Origin: Heligmosomoides polygyrus polygyrus
Taxonomy: Eukaryota; Nematoda; Chromadorea; Rhabditida; Heligmosomidae
Direction of reading: 5' to 3'
Length of the DNA stretch: 64,000 nucleotides
Assembly: GCA_947396885.1 (NCBI GenBank)
Contig: OX377206.1
Location: forward strand, 7,144,658-7,208,657
The translations under genes and the position numbers were made by a program. Positions 33,319 through 43,762 of the stretch are shown one piece after another; positions within the stretch are counted from its first letter, which is position 1, and the number at the start of each line of letters is the position of its first letter. The notes below the pieces were generated by a model that was not told where the DNA came from, did no database searches, and was given only the letters and a program-made list of their open reading frames with translations.

Positions 33319-33350
33319 ATAGGCATTAGGCTCTATAGTAGATTGCTGTG

Positions 33351-33478
33351 GACACGTGTAGCGCAGTCGGATGACGGCCGTCGCATGCACCAGATATCAG
33401 GTTCTTAGTTCGGGTTTCCCGCCCAGGCCAACCAAGCCCTCCATCCCTCCAGGATCGGTAAATTTGTACATTTCTTAG
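33351..33478 (+). repeat. SINE-A, 5' part
   Basis: Head GTGTAGCGCAGTCGG to the CAAGCCCTCCATCCCTCC block, then TTTCTTAGGGAGG; the 3' half is missing. Confidence 0.7.
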
Positions 33479-33479
33479 G

Positions 33480-35005
33480 GAGGCAGTATCAACATGAAAT
33501 CAGTTGCTTTAGAAGACCGTCGATAGCTTATTGATTTTTCTATTAAACACATGTGAAACTTCGTTAACGACTTCATGTCTCTTCGAAATCCCTTCAACCT
33601 TAGGAAAAATTTAGAGTGCAACCCTATCAACCAAGGTCCGAAAGACCTAACGCAACGTCGTTTGAAGGATCCATCTTTGTAATGGCAGTGTCTACATAGA
33701 GCCGGTTGTGCACAACTTTTTTCAAGTGGGAAACGTCTGATTCTTTTGATCATTTTCACTTCGAATTGGACACAGATGTCAAATCAAACTGGGCCTTCTT
33801 CTATGACAGCCTAGAACCTTTGAAATCAAAGCGAACTCTTCCAAATTGGAATGGTCTTTTTCTACATTAAGCTAGAGACTCTCCAATAAGCCAATAGATA
33901 TGTTCCTGGACTTAGCTTGAAATGTAGAAAAGCGAGACCTTTGGTGCGTCACACGATGGGAATGCATCATTGGGATTGCATGCGTTCATTTAGTAAGCAT
34001 GGCGCAATCCCATCGTATGACTCGGCTTGACTGTTGGATTACTACATGCGCAGTTCATCGTACTAGTCAGTGATGAAATGTTTTTTCGTTAATTTTTAGT
34101 TTTGACAGCGACTTTCTCGCTGCATGCAGGCTAAAAAGATTGGCACTAAGTTAAGAATTAAGAATTTTATGAGTATTCAAACGATGTAGGTTTTTTGTTG
34201 GGATATCATGCATATGCTAAAGTAAAGTTTTTTACTCTACAGCTTCTTCGGCTTCCTTGAAACTCGAAGGGTGCCTTACTAGCGAAAAGACGTGAAAAGT
34301 GAAATAGTTTGGTAAGAAAACTGGTCAGTTTGAGCTGAAAACAACACGACAAAGAAATAAATATTGAATCACATCTGGTTAACATTAGCAGAAAAAAACC
34401 TCTTGAAATTTAGTTGTACTGCACTACAGGTCAGTGAGTCTTATGATCTACGGTTTACGATTTACGAAATTTCAAACTTCATTTACGCACAACCCTGACA
34501 TGGCGGATGCGTACAAAAAAAAGGTCGTCGCTCTAGAAGGTTTCGTCGTTCTAGAAGGTATCTAGAAGGAATGAGAGTCACCTAGTCCGGCTAGCTTCCA
34601 TTAGCACCCATGCTGACTAAGTATGAGGATCTCCCTGTATCGAGATGGACGATTCTGCGCAGTCTCCAAGGGTTAGTAAGAAACTCGTGGACAAAGAAAG
34701 TCCCTTGAAACGTTGGGATGACCGTAGATAGGTCAGACGTCTGAAAAAGTTGACACGAAGACACACAGGCATCGTGGAGGAAAAGGGACAGCCGGCAACC
34801 GTCCAGGTTACCCCACCTACCTAAGGACTATATATACGCACCACGTTATGTCGTTAGTTCTTCAAGGCGGAACATCGGATCGCTAATGCTGTCGTACGTT
34901 GTCACATTCGGCATCAATCTAGGTAACAATTGTCAACGTCGCTGAATAATGTGCACGTCATACCGTCTGCTAATACGTGGATTCGATTTAGCTCCATTTT
35001 GTGCA
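33480..35005. other. No recognised gene
   Basis: Holds a partial copy of the AT-rich repeat at 33805-33905 and an imperfect inverted repeat at about 33940-34030 (CACACGATGGGAATG / CAATCCCATCGTATGA). No coding signal. Confidence 0.4.
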
Positions 35006-35009
35006 GAAT

Positions 35010-35272
35010 TTCATCAGGAAGCGTTTCATCGCCTTGACGTGATGCGGTCGGACCTACGCATTCTACTCCTACGGTATGTCGTGGACTCATTTTGAATTGG
35101 CCAAACGAAAGTCTTCGGTGACCAGCCGATATACAAGTCAGTGTTTCCCTTTCAGGAGGTCTAGTAGCAATACACTGACCAAAGGCATTGTTGACCTGGG
35201 CGAGTCTCTTGAATCGGAGGGCACGCAACAGTCAGTGCCGCCTCCTCCGACTGCGCTATCTCGCGCTCCTGC
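35010..35272 (-). repeat. SINE-A, antisense
   Basis: ACCTACGCATTCTACTCCTA, TATGTCGTGGACTC, GACCAGCCGATATACAAG, and the head CCTCCTCCGACTGCGCTATC. The middle is shortened. Confidence 0.65.
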
Positions 35273-35389
35273 TACTTCAGCGGGCTTGCATTCCGATATT
35301 AAAGGGGCATCAGACCCTCAAGCTTGCTCCCTACTTCGAAAGCTGTGTAAGTTCTGCATAGGTATATGGGCTACAGGAAACAAGAGACA

Positions 35390-35470
35390 CGTGTGGTGCG
35401 GTCGGCAGGAAGCGCCGCTCTCGCGCACTCGAGGATCGGTTTCAGGTTCAAATTCTCTTGAACAACGAAC
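35390..35470 (+). repeat. tRNA-like module
   Basis: GTGTGGTGCGGTCGGCAGGA (A-box-like) and TTTCAGGTTCAAATTC (B-box-like) separated by about 40 bp. Degenerate; probably a SINE head of the SINE-D type. Confidence 0.4.
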
Positions 35471-35657
35471 CCTCGAAAACCTCTGAGATTTGTAGGCTTT
35501 TGCTAGACGTGTTTGTAAAAAACATAACAGTAGAGCAGAGTTCCATACAGTTGCTATAATAAAGAAAATTAAAGGCGAAAAACATAAAATCACAATCCTT
35601 CAATATCCAAAGCGATTCCTTTCGCCACCAACACTCCAAGCGTCCGTTTTTGTTATA

Positions 35658-36575
35658 TTAGGGGGGGGGGGGGGCAAAAGTAATGAGACACCCCATGCCG
35701 TGTCCATATATCTCGTGGCTGGAGTCTGGTTTCGTGCTTGTCGTATTTGTATGTTTGTATGATATTACTGAAGGCCACCTGAGAAGTTACCACTTCCGCC
35801 CTTTCCAGAAGCATGCCAAAATCCCAGTCTGTCTCATGCCGAAACCCCAGTCTGACGAGTCGACCTGTGTCTCGCAAATCTCCCCCAATTCCCAACCCCG
35901 AGCAGCCTGGGCTCAATATTCACGCAAGATGAGAAGTACGTCTTCTACCTTAACCCTGCCAAGCAGCGAGTCTGGGTGAGGCCTGTTGACCCGTTACCGA
36001 CCTTCGTTCGGCGAGATGTTCACGGCGAGAAGCATCTTTGGAGCTTTTGGGTCTGCGCCCATGGATCGGTTTACCGGAGGCTGTTTCCCAAGAGCACTGC
36101 GATGACCTCCAAGGCCATGGTGAACGAAATAGAAGAGATGGGCCGGCGACTCGCTCTTATTCATTCGCAGCGCTTCAAGAAAAATTCTCCTCTTCGATAA
36201 CGCCGCACCCTATCGGGAACAAGTGACCACGGAGAAGCTTGGCCAGCTGGGCTACGTTCACATGCCTCACCCACCTATTTGCTGGACATCTCCTCATGCG
36301 ACTACCACCACTTCTTGAGCCTACAGGACTTCCTAGTCGGAAGGGACACAAGAACCCAAGCAGTGCTTGACAACCATGTCGAGCAGTTGATCAACACCAG
36401 GCCCAAGCAGTTCTTCAAGGATGGGATCAGGAAGTTGGCTGAGCGATGGCAGCAAGGTCCCTGCCCTTAATGGCAAATACATTCCTCAGCATCGTTGAGT
36501 TGTAATTGAGTTATAGAGAGATAAAGATTTTTTGTTCATTTTGTCTCATTACTTTTGCCCCCCCCCCCCCCCTAA
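35658..36575 (+). mobile_element. Mariner copy 3 (918 bp), internally deleted, frameshifted
   Basis: Ends TTA, G14, CAAAAGTAATGAGACA and TGTCTCATTACTTTTG, C15, TAA, with TA at 35656-35657 and 36576-36577. Shares the internal deletion of copies 2 and 4. Frame from 35976 gives PTFVRRDVHGEKHLWSFWVC and breaks at about 36182 (extra base in the KKVLLF region); a second break near 36280 (missing base in HPPYSLDIS). Between breaks the second-aspartate FDNAAP is readable in another frame. The third catalytic position reads SSCDYHHFLSLQ, so this copy alone keeps the ancestral aspartate. Transposase cannot be made. Confidence 0.9.
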
Positions 36576-36654
36576 TAACACCCTGACGTTGGTCCGTCGG
36601 TGAAGAGGCAGTCTAAAGCTGCTGTTAAAGAGGTTACACGCTGCTAGAAGAGTG

Positions 36655-36785
36655 GTTAGGATACGCCATCATTACACAATCAGTGATGTTTGACTGAAAG
36701 CAGCATCCACAAAGTAAGGACCCTGAGAAGCAGATGGTGCCGGTTTGAGTCCTGTCTGACGCAACAGTTTTGATGCCAACTAAAC
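36655..36785. repeat. SINE-B head-to-head pair, degenerate
   Basis: Antisense head (TACGCCATCATTACACAATC) followed by a sense B-box part (GATGGTGCCGGTTTGAGTCC, TGTCTGACGCAACAGTTTTG). Same arrangement as 39757-40012 and 43622-43895. Confidence 0.5.
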
Positions 36786-36802
36786 ATCCTTCTAATATCT
36801 AA

Positions 36803-37267
36803 CCGGGAAACTATCTCAACGGTAGGTCGGAGCGGCCCAAGTGTTGTATATGGGCAGAACCGCCTTTCTCTGGGAAACAGCAAAATGCAAATATCTCGAC
36901 CCCAATGCAACTCTGCGCAGAGTTAGGGACGACAGAAGTTGGGCCATTTGCAGTGTTCGCCCTATGCCTGCACGCGGAGGACGGGCTCAAGTTGGCTGGA
37001 AACGGCGATTATGGAGATTACGCCGCCCCTCTACCCACTGCGCCACCATCGCTCGTTCGTCATCGTTGTTCCAGCCAACTTAAGCCCGCCCTCCGCCTGT
37101 AGGCATAGGGCTAACGCCGCCAACGGCCCAACTTCTGTCGTCCCTAACTCTGCGCAGAGTTGCATTGGGGTCGAAATATTTGCATTTTGTTGTTTCCCAG
37201 AAAGAGGCGATTCTGCCCATATACAACACTTGGGCCGTTCCGACCTACCGTTGAGATAGTTTCCTGG
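36803..37267. mobile_element. 465-bp foldback element with TAA target duplication
   Basis: TAA at 36800-36802 and 37268-37270. Ends CCGGGAAACTATCTCAACGG and its counterpart CCGTTGAGATAGTTTCCTGG. Arms of about 200 bp match almost base for base (TTGGGCC, CTCTGCGCAGAGTTAGGGAC, CCCTATGCCTGC, AAGTTGGCTGGAA), with a centre of about 60 bp near 37015-37065. All frames inside are palindrome artefacts. Confidence 0.9.
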
Positions 37268-37799
37268 TAAGACTAACAAGACTTTCGGTTGGCCACCACA
37301 CATTCACGCATGGACAAGAGTGCACTCATGGATCCTCAGCGATATTTCAGAAAAGATGTATGCTTGGGGCATTTCACAGAAAATAAATAAATATGGAAAA
37401 TAAAAAAATATAAACATAAAAAAGATAATTGACTCTACAGGATGACGTGATGTTTGGAATAGTGCCATCGTGTACTTTCGACTCTTCCAAGCTCCGAAAA
37501 AGGGAAAACTGCCGAAATGCAAGCCGGAAAAAACCGTTAACAGTCTTGGTCGATAGCTTGTCAAGAGCACATTATAAATTATCTTTTCGAGTTTTACTGG
37601 CACAAAACTGTCTTTAATATTTGGCAATTTTAGGCTAAAACTACGTTTATGCTTTGGAGAAAGCGATACATGATGCAACAATAAGAGATGACGGCGTGCG
37701 AATGAGCAGTCGTGAAACATATTCCTTCCTCACTAAAGAAGCGTTTCACTCTTGCTAGATTAGTCAAAAAGCACCGTATCTGAACATCTAGTGTACATG

Positions 37800-37885
37800 A
37801 GGCGAAACTAGCGCAGTTGGAGCAGAGGAGGCAGCTGCTACGAACACCCCCAATTGGGGTTCAGGTTTCGAGTCCTGCACAAGAA
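37800..37885 (+). repeat. tRNA-like SINE module
   Basis: GAAACTAGCGCAGTTGGAGC (A-box-like) and CAGGTTTCGAGTCCTGC (B-box-like) separated by about 45 bp. Confidence 0.45.
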
Positions 37886-37964
37886 AGCGATGCCTTCCGT
37901 TCCTACAATGTGGTTGTCTGATTTCAGATTTGTTTTAAAAAGTGCAAAACACTAAGTTGTTAAA

Positions 37965-39740
37965 ATTATTATTATTATTATATACGTGGATAACCACGCG
38001 ATTAAATATAACAACACTCAACAAACTACAATCCAGTGTAAAAGAGAATGGAATTAAAAAAGAACAGGCAACATTAGTACTATTCATAACACAAACAAGC
38101 TCTCTAGGTAGATGGCAACTAACAAGCTTCCTGGAGATACCGGTCGACTAATATTTTGTATTGCCTTAGTGAGATTGGCAACTTGTTTTTCTTGGAGAAT
38201 CTCAGGAATTCAATGCCGGCTCGACTAGTAAAGAACGAAGACCTTACGTTACTTCTTGCTCTGGGAATCTGGATCTTCCACTGCCCACCCCTTGTGTTAG
38301 AAGGGGAAATTGAATAAAATTCTTGAAGTGAAAGGCACAGCATACCGTTTAGCAACTTGTACATCATGATTAGATCATACTTTCTTCTGCGACAGGCAAG
38401 ACTGCGCAAGTTAAAAACTTGATGTCTCCTAACCGCTGATGGTATGGCGGCGTAGTCCAAGCCATAAACTCTTATCCATAGTTTCCTGGTAAAGCTGTTT
38501 TGTACAGATTCAAGCCTAGCAATTTCACTTAGGATTGAATATAGTGGCGCCGTACTCTAATATAGGTCTAACATACGCTTTATATGCCAGCAATAAATGA
38601 ACAAGAGAATTTGTTCGTAATGCGTTAAATATACTGCATACAACTCTATCAGCCTTCTTTGCTATGACTTCACAGTGATCTTTAAAGGAAAGTTTTGAGT
38701 CTAAAATAAATCCAAGATCACGCAACCTATCAGCATTGTTAAGTGCTAACTCTCCAATGTGATAGTTGTTCCTATTATGCTGCTGTCCGAGGTGAAGAAC
38801 CTGTGATTTTGGCCCCGACAGTGGTAACTTCCACTTTTTTGACCAGTCGACAATAGCATTTATTGCAGATTGCAGAGCAGTGTGGTCTTCCCGCTAGTAA
38901 TGTTCTTATAAATTTTTATATCATCAGCAAACATCTTACACGTAACACCATATTGATTAACCAATGAGGGAATTTCAGCCGTATAAATAGAAAACAGAAT
39001 TGGGGATAAAACCCCACCCTGAGGAACACCACTGGTAACTGGTAGCGATTCGGAGAATGACTGATTAACTCTAACCTGGAAGGTCCTGTCAGATATGAAA
39101 TTTTTTATCCACTCAGTTAATCTTGGGTGGACTCCTATTCCTTTAAGCTTGTTGATCAGCTTAGCAGAAGGGACCTTGTCGAACGCTTTCATAAAATCAA
39201 AATAGACAACATCCACATCCACTTTTTGATCAAGCGCATGTGTCCAGTCATTAAGCGTCGACAACATCAACGTTTCAGTGGACCTTCCGGTTCGAAAGCC
39301 ATGTTGATCATTGGGCATTAAAGAATTTGACTCAAGATGAGTCACAAGAGCAGCTTTGAGTTTCCTTTCGAAAATTCTAGCAAAAACGGAAGTAATACTA
39401 ATGGGACGGTAATTAGAGACAAAATGGTGGGGTGTTTTCTTTGGAATAGGTGTAACAAATGCGTGTTTCCAACGACAAGGTACTTCTCCTGACATATAAC
39501 TAGCATTGAATATGTGCTCAAGTGTGTACGCTATTGCAATAGCAACTCTCCGGATAAAGTATGGTGGTACGTGATCTGGGGTAACGGTGTATGATGCTGG
39601 TAAAGTACATAATGCGGCGTAAATTTCCTCTTTGTAGAACCAAATGGAATTTTCCATACAGAAGGAAGAGCTTGCAGTACAAGATGACTCAACATCATTG
39701 TGGCACTCCGAAAAGGACACAGAAATCAGCTTCTTCAAGC
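37965..39740 (-). pseudogene. CR1-like LINE, 5'-truncated with frameshifts
   Basis: Non-LTR reverse transcriptase read on the minus strand. The first frame (39738 down to 38860, 292 codons) has KHAFVTPIPKK, NYRPISITSVFARIFER, motif A YFDFMKAFDK (residues 179-188), motif B SGVPQGGVLSP (236-246) and motif C FADD (270-273), so the catalytic aspartates are intact. A frameshift near 38890 moves the reading to AINAIVDWSKKWKLPLSG, then RDLGFILDSKLSFKDH and YVRPILEYGATIFNP. A second near 38530 leads to SEIARLESVQNSFTRKLW and the C-terminus, stopping at 38119. The 3' end is an ATT/AAT repeat near 37965-37980, in place of a poly(A) tail. The endonuclease domain is absent: truncation lies at about 39740, next to a SINE-B. 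CR1/jockey-type is my best assignment; related clades are possible. Confidence 0.85.
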
Positions 39741-39756
39741 CTTAAGTGGCTGGTAT

Positions 39757-39900
39757 CGAGGTTGTGAGCTGTCATACGATGTTTTGTTGCGGTCAAAACT
39801 TCTAGCGCCAGGCGGGACTCGAACCCATACCTCCCTCTAACGGGGCGGGAATGTTCTACGCCATTACACCACCGCCGCCGTTTGATCGAAAGTAACATCC
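39757..39900 (-). repeat. SINE-B copy (left of an inverted pair)
   Basis: Reverse complement: GGTGGTGTAATGGCGTAGAA, GGTATGGGTTCGAGTCCCGC, CTGGCGCTAGAAG, TTTTGACCGCAACAAAACAT, and TCGATACCAGCCAC. About 145 bp, tRNA-like over the first 75. Confidence 0.75.
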
Positions 39901-39924
39901 ACACCTCACCATTGATCAGCACTC

Positions 39925-40012
39925 ACCCGCCCGGTTAGAGGGAGGTATGGGTTCGAGTCCCGCCTGGCGCTAGAAGTTTTGATCGCAATAAAACTTCGTT
40001 ATGACAACTAAG
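39925..40012 (+). repeat. SINE-B copy (right of an inverted pair)
   Basis: CGGTTAGAGGGAGGTATGGG, TTCGAGTCCCGCCTGGCGCT, AGAAGTTTTGATCGCAATAA. Its A-box part is lost; the rest mirrors 39757-39850. Confidence 0.7.
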
Positions 40013-40013
40013 T

Positions 40014-40133
40014 TGTTCATTGGTTGGCAGCCGCAAATCAGGCGAATCACACATTCAGCTCGCCTCCACGACATGTAGAGCGCGTCGCGCATCCCACACG
40101 GGAAATTGCCGAAATCGTCTTTTATCCTTACCA
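40014..40133 (+). repeat. SINE-A, 3' half
   Basis: TTCATTGGTTGGCAGCCGCA, CTCGCCTCCACGACATG, CGCATCCCACACGGG and a TTTTATCCTTACC tail. The head is missing. Confidence 0.65.
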
Positions 40134-40204
40134 TTATCTCGTTTCAACTTCGACCTCAAGACAATTTCAAGTGGCTGTTAGTGAGGGTGTATAGGGTGGA
40201 TCTG

Positions 40205-40325
40205 TTGCAATGAAGATTTGTTGCGATCAAAATGCTAGCGCATGGCCGGACTCGATCCCGCAGTCTGTTTGTCGGACACTATGCTCTCTACGCCAATACA
40301 CCACCGGCATTGTTTGATCACACAT
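40205..40325 (-). repeat. SINE-B copy, antisense
   Basis: TTTGTTGCGATCAAAATGCT, CATGGCCGGACTCGATCCCG, CTCTACGCCAATACACCACC: the reverse of the tail, B box and A box in order. Confidence 0.65.
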
Positions 40326-40809
40326 AGCAGAAAATTTGATTTTTTTGCTGGCAAAAAATCGAATTATATACAAACAAAGTACTCTTCTTCATTCATACAC
40401 AGGTTTCAGCAGTGGCTTACTCGAAGAGCAGCTAGCTCTTCCAGAATTAGTCTGCAAATGCAGACGTTGTCGTGCATTGCTATAATAATCATCAATCTAA
40501 GTCGCATTTGTTAGTCCGATTCAATAATGCGCACGACGTCATACCTGATGCGAAACGGATATCGAACTTCTTCCAGCATTGTCGTTAAGCCCACCCAAAT
40601 AACAGACTCAAAACTTCGATGATGTATCCTGACGGGCGCTTAGAAGCAGTGGCAATCATCCTAATTTCGAGAACCTGTTCTCTGATCCATACCGTGTTGC
40701 TCTCTTTATGACGTGATTAGTTAGTTGTATTTCTCACAGCACATCGCTTAAATATACCATTTTCAAATCAAATAGGACGATTTTCACGTAAAATTAGACA
40801 CTCTTCTAA

Positions 40810-41418
40810 CTAGGGAAGGGTTTCGACCTCCTATGGAACTTCAGGATGGAACCAGGATCATTAGAAAGAGCTCGGAATGCTGATTATGAATATGGGTGTT
40901 GAAAATTTTTTTGTTAAAAAGTTTGAGAACTTATGGGCACAAAACCTACGGTAAATCGCGATAGAACCTTCAGTAGGTTGTCTCTCTGGGTCATGTTGAA
41001 CTCCACGCTATTTGCCATAGCAAACGACCTGACCCTTTTCATAACGTGTCATATATCAAATACGTGTCATAATTCAGAACAAAATATCATTTCGAAGATA
41101 AATTATGGTGTGCAAAACAACCGGCAGCAATCGAGACCGAACCAACGACGTCGCACCTGACGAAGAGGAGCACTACCCCTGCGCCACCGCCGCCCCTGGC
41201 AGTCCTCTCTTACGGGGCTCTGATGACTCACCATTCTCGCGCCAGGTGCATCGCACGGCCTGCTTGTGGTGAGGCCCGTCGCATTCGGCAGGCCATAACT
41301 CGCTCAGGAATTTCGTTTTGCAATTTTAACACCCATCATCGTAATTAGCATTCCGAGCTCTTTCTAACGATCCTGGTATCATCTTGAAGTTCCATGGGAG
41401 GTCGAAACCTTTCCCTAG
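40810..41418. mobile_element. Foldback F, copy 1 (609 bp), TAA target duplication
   Basis: TAA at 40807-40809 and 41419-41421. Ends CTAGGGAAGGGTTTCGACCT and AGGTCGAAACCTTTCCCTAG, then GAACTTCAGGAT, ATTAGAAAGAGCTCGGAATG on the left mirrored as CATTCCGAGCTCTTTCTAAC on the right. The right arm carries an antisense tRNA-like module (ACGAAGAGGAGCACTACCCC, TGCGCCACCGCC). The left arm has lost its equivalent, hence the shorter length than copy 2. Confidence 0.85.
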
Positions 41419-41419
41419 T

Positions 41420-42060
41420 AAGCCAACCTAAGAATTTTGAAATCAAATTGAACATCTTCCAAAGCTTTTTACAGGTTAAACTTCAGACTCTCCAAAATTG
41501 TAAGAATATTTTTTTGTTCAAAGAAGATGTGGCAAAACTTTCTTTGAAGTTGTTTAGTTCATCTGCCCCAACAAGTGCAATGATTTTGTAAAATTTTAAT
41601 TTTCATAAAAGATAATGAATTAATATTTGTCTTAAAGCACAGCAAAGAAATAAGCATATAGTAAGTTCATTAAAAGAGTAGATCGCGCCATGCACTCTGA
41701 AAGGTAGCAGCAATTTTTATTTGATTGGTAGTGTAAATGCCACGTATGTACATGAACATGAAAGTGAGGATATGTGTTGTGTTAATTCATTATCTTTCAT
41801 AAAATTAAAATTTTATAAAATCATTACACTTATTGGGGCAGGTAAACTAAGCACCTTCAAAGAAACTTTTACCACAGCTGTTTTTGTTGTATCGTTTACA
41901 GTAGCCAAACTCCTTGCAAACAGGAATTCTGCTATCAATCGAATAAAAATTACGACGTCTTGGAAGAGGGCATGGCGCAATCTTTTTTATTGGCACTAAA
42001 AACGAGAAAAGTGTTCAGTTCGATTTAAAAAGCGCCTAATTCGACGTGAAAAATAGCATA
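41420..42060. repeat. Interspersed AT-rich repeat, second copy
   Basis: Shares CCTAAGAATTTTGAAATCAA, ATCTTCCAAA, TTTTTTTGTTCAAAGAAGAT and a centre with TTTGATTGGTAGTGTAAAT / GCTATCAATCGAATAAAAAT with 31078-31830. Includes ATTTTATAAAAT palindromes near 41585 and 41812. Confidence 0.45.
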
Positions 42061-42069
42061 ACATAGTAA

Positions 42070-42685
42070 CATAATAATAACAATAACAATAATAATAAAT
42101 AATACCGTCTTCAAAATTAAAATTCTACTACTTTAACGTCAAACGTCAATAACCCCAAGCAGTATTTCCTAGACTGCCTCAGCATCTTATCTTCAAGGGC
42201 ATTTCGATTTCGACAATTTTTATTTAAGTTCCTGTACCTCAATTTCTCAAATTCGACATTTATTTTTGAATCGCCATATTATATAGGGAGTGTTTTTTTA
42301 AATCGTCAAGTTTGTTATGGCTAATGCATTTGTGTCGAAAACAAGGCAAAAAACAAAAATCGTTGAGGTCGTGACACTGAAAAATAACATAGGTAAAAAG
42401 TAACTAATAACCAAGAGGACATACGTATTAGATAGACATAATATTTTCTTCCAATGAAAATTGATATCTATTCTAAGTAAAAATTAATTTTTTACTTCTG
42501 TTTTGGAAGCGCAGATATTATAGATTTAGGTTAGGAAAACAATAAAAAAGGTTTTTGGAAGTTTGATATTCAAATGTTTAATGAAGAATGGACTTGAGCA
42601 AGCAATTCATTACTGATAAACTACTGAAAATTTAGGTCCACCTTTACAATTCTATTTCGAATCATAAAGTTTAGAACCGTTGGAA
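42070..42685. other. AT-rich, no recognised feature
   Basis: AAT-rich simple sequence near 42070-42105; otherwise nothing recognised. Confidence 0.4.
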
Positions 42686-42689
42686 ATGG

Positions 42690-43197
42690 GCTCGTAACAG
42701 CGCAGACGAAGGAAGCGCCGATTGTGGCCTTTTCGGCCTCGGCCAACCAAATATTCCATCCCTCTGGGATCGACGAAGTTATACCAGATTTACCTGGTTA
42801 AGATAAACCGAAGACCTGCCCATGGACTAAGACTAGGTCACACTCCCGTTGAAGTAGAATGCGTGGCGCACACCACGGAATTAATTAAAGGATAAGGATA
42901 AAGGACGGCGTTACTCAATCCCTTCTGGGATGCGCCAGCGCATTCTACTTCTACGGGATGTCGTGGAGGCGACACGAATGCGTATTTGGCCATACAATGA
43001 CTTGCGGTGGCCAGCCGATGAACATCCTTCCCAGACAAGTCTGATACCAATTCACCGACCCCGGAGGGATGGAAGGCTTGGTTGGCCTGGGCGGGAAATC
43101 CGAACCAGGAACCTGGTATCGGGTGCACGCGACAGTCGCGCCTCCTCCGACTGCGCTACACGCTCCCACGGAATTAATTAGCGTCGTTTTATTCATT
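42690..43197 (+). repeat. SINE-A, old copy, split by a younger SINE-A
   Basis: Left part 42690-42887: head CGTAACAGCGCAGACGAAGG to GAAGTAGAATGCGTGGCGCA. The 3' end resumes after the younger insertion at 43181 (GCGTCGTTTTATTCATTAT). The younger element lies at 42888-43165. Confidence 0.75.
42888..43165 (-). mobile_element. SINE-A, young, nested, 15-bp target-site duplication
   Basis: Antisense full-length copy flanked by the perfect direct repeat CCACGGAATTAATTA at 42873-42887 and 43166-43180. Internal landmarks: GGATAAAGGACGGCGTTACT, GGGATGCGCCAGCGCATTCT, CCTGGTATCGGGTGCACGCG, CCTCCGACTGCGCTACACGC. The long perfect duplication is typical of LINE-driven retroposition and shows the insertion is fairly recent. 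Confidence 0.95.
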
Positions 43198-43621
43198 ATT
43201 TCATCTCGTGTAGAACCAGAAAGCTTCCGCTTGTGTTACTCTTCGAAAAATTCTCAGCTTTTTTCCTCACGAGACAACTATGTCATAAAGGGGAACGAGA
43301 TATGCACCGGTCATGACGACATTCCCCTTATTGGACAAGGTTATTCGGAAACTGCAAAGTTTCCTGAATCTAGCGAGCGAGACTGTCTAATCAAAAAATA
43401 AAAATGTAAACATAATATAATAAAATAATAAAACTAATAAAAAATGAAAGAAACTTGAACGTAGTTGATTAGTTCATATGACATATAACGACACTTGCAA
43501 AATATACGCATAATATCTGATGTGAAACATCACAATAGAGTAAAGCGTAACTTCGCGGAGATCATTCTGAAATCCGCTTGTTTATTGAATTCTGATACCC
43601 GCTTATTAATGAAACAGAGAT

Positions 43622-43755
43622 CTCATAACGATGTTTTGTTGCGGTCAAAAGTCCGACGCCAGGCGGGACTCGAACCCGCACCTCCTGTTCACCGGGCTGA
43701 AATGCTCTACGCCATTACACCACCGTCACTGTGTGATCGAACGCAACATCCTCAT
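43622..43755 (-). repeat. SINE-B copy (left of an inverted pair)
   Basis: Reverse complement: GACGGTGGTGTAATGGCGTA, GGTGCGGGTTCGAGTCCCGC, CTGGCGTCGGACTTTTGACC, GCAACAAAACATCGTTATGA. Confidence 0.8.
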
Positions 43756-43762
43756 CAAACAG

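Noticed and set aside
36880..37260. Several 65-106-codon frames on both strands
   Set aside because: All lie in the arms of the 465-bp foldback.
42951..43181. Frames recurring with CSAVGGGA and GSWFGFPAQAN
   Set aside because: These peptides recur wherever SINE-A occurs and reflect the repeat, not a gene family.
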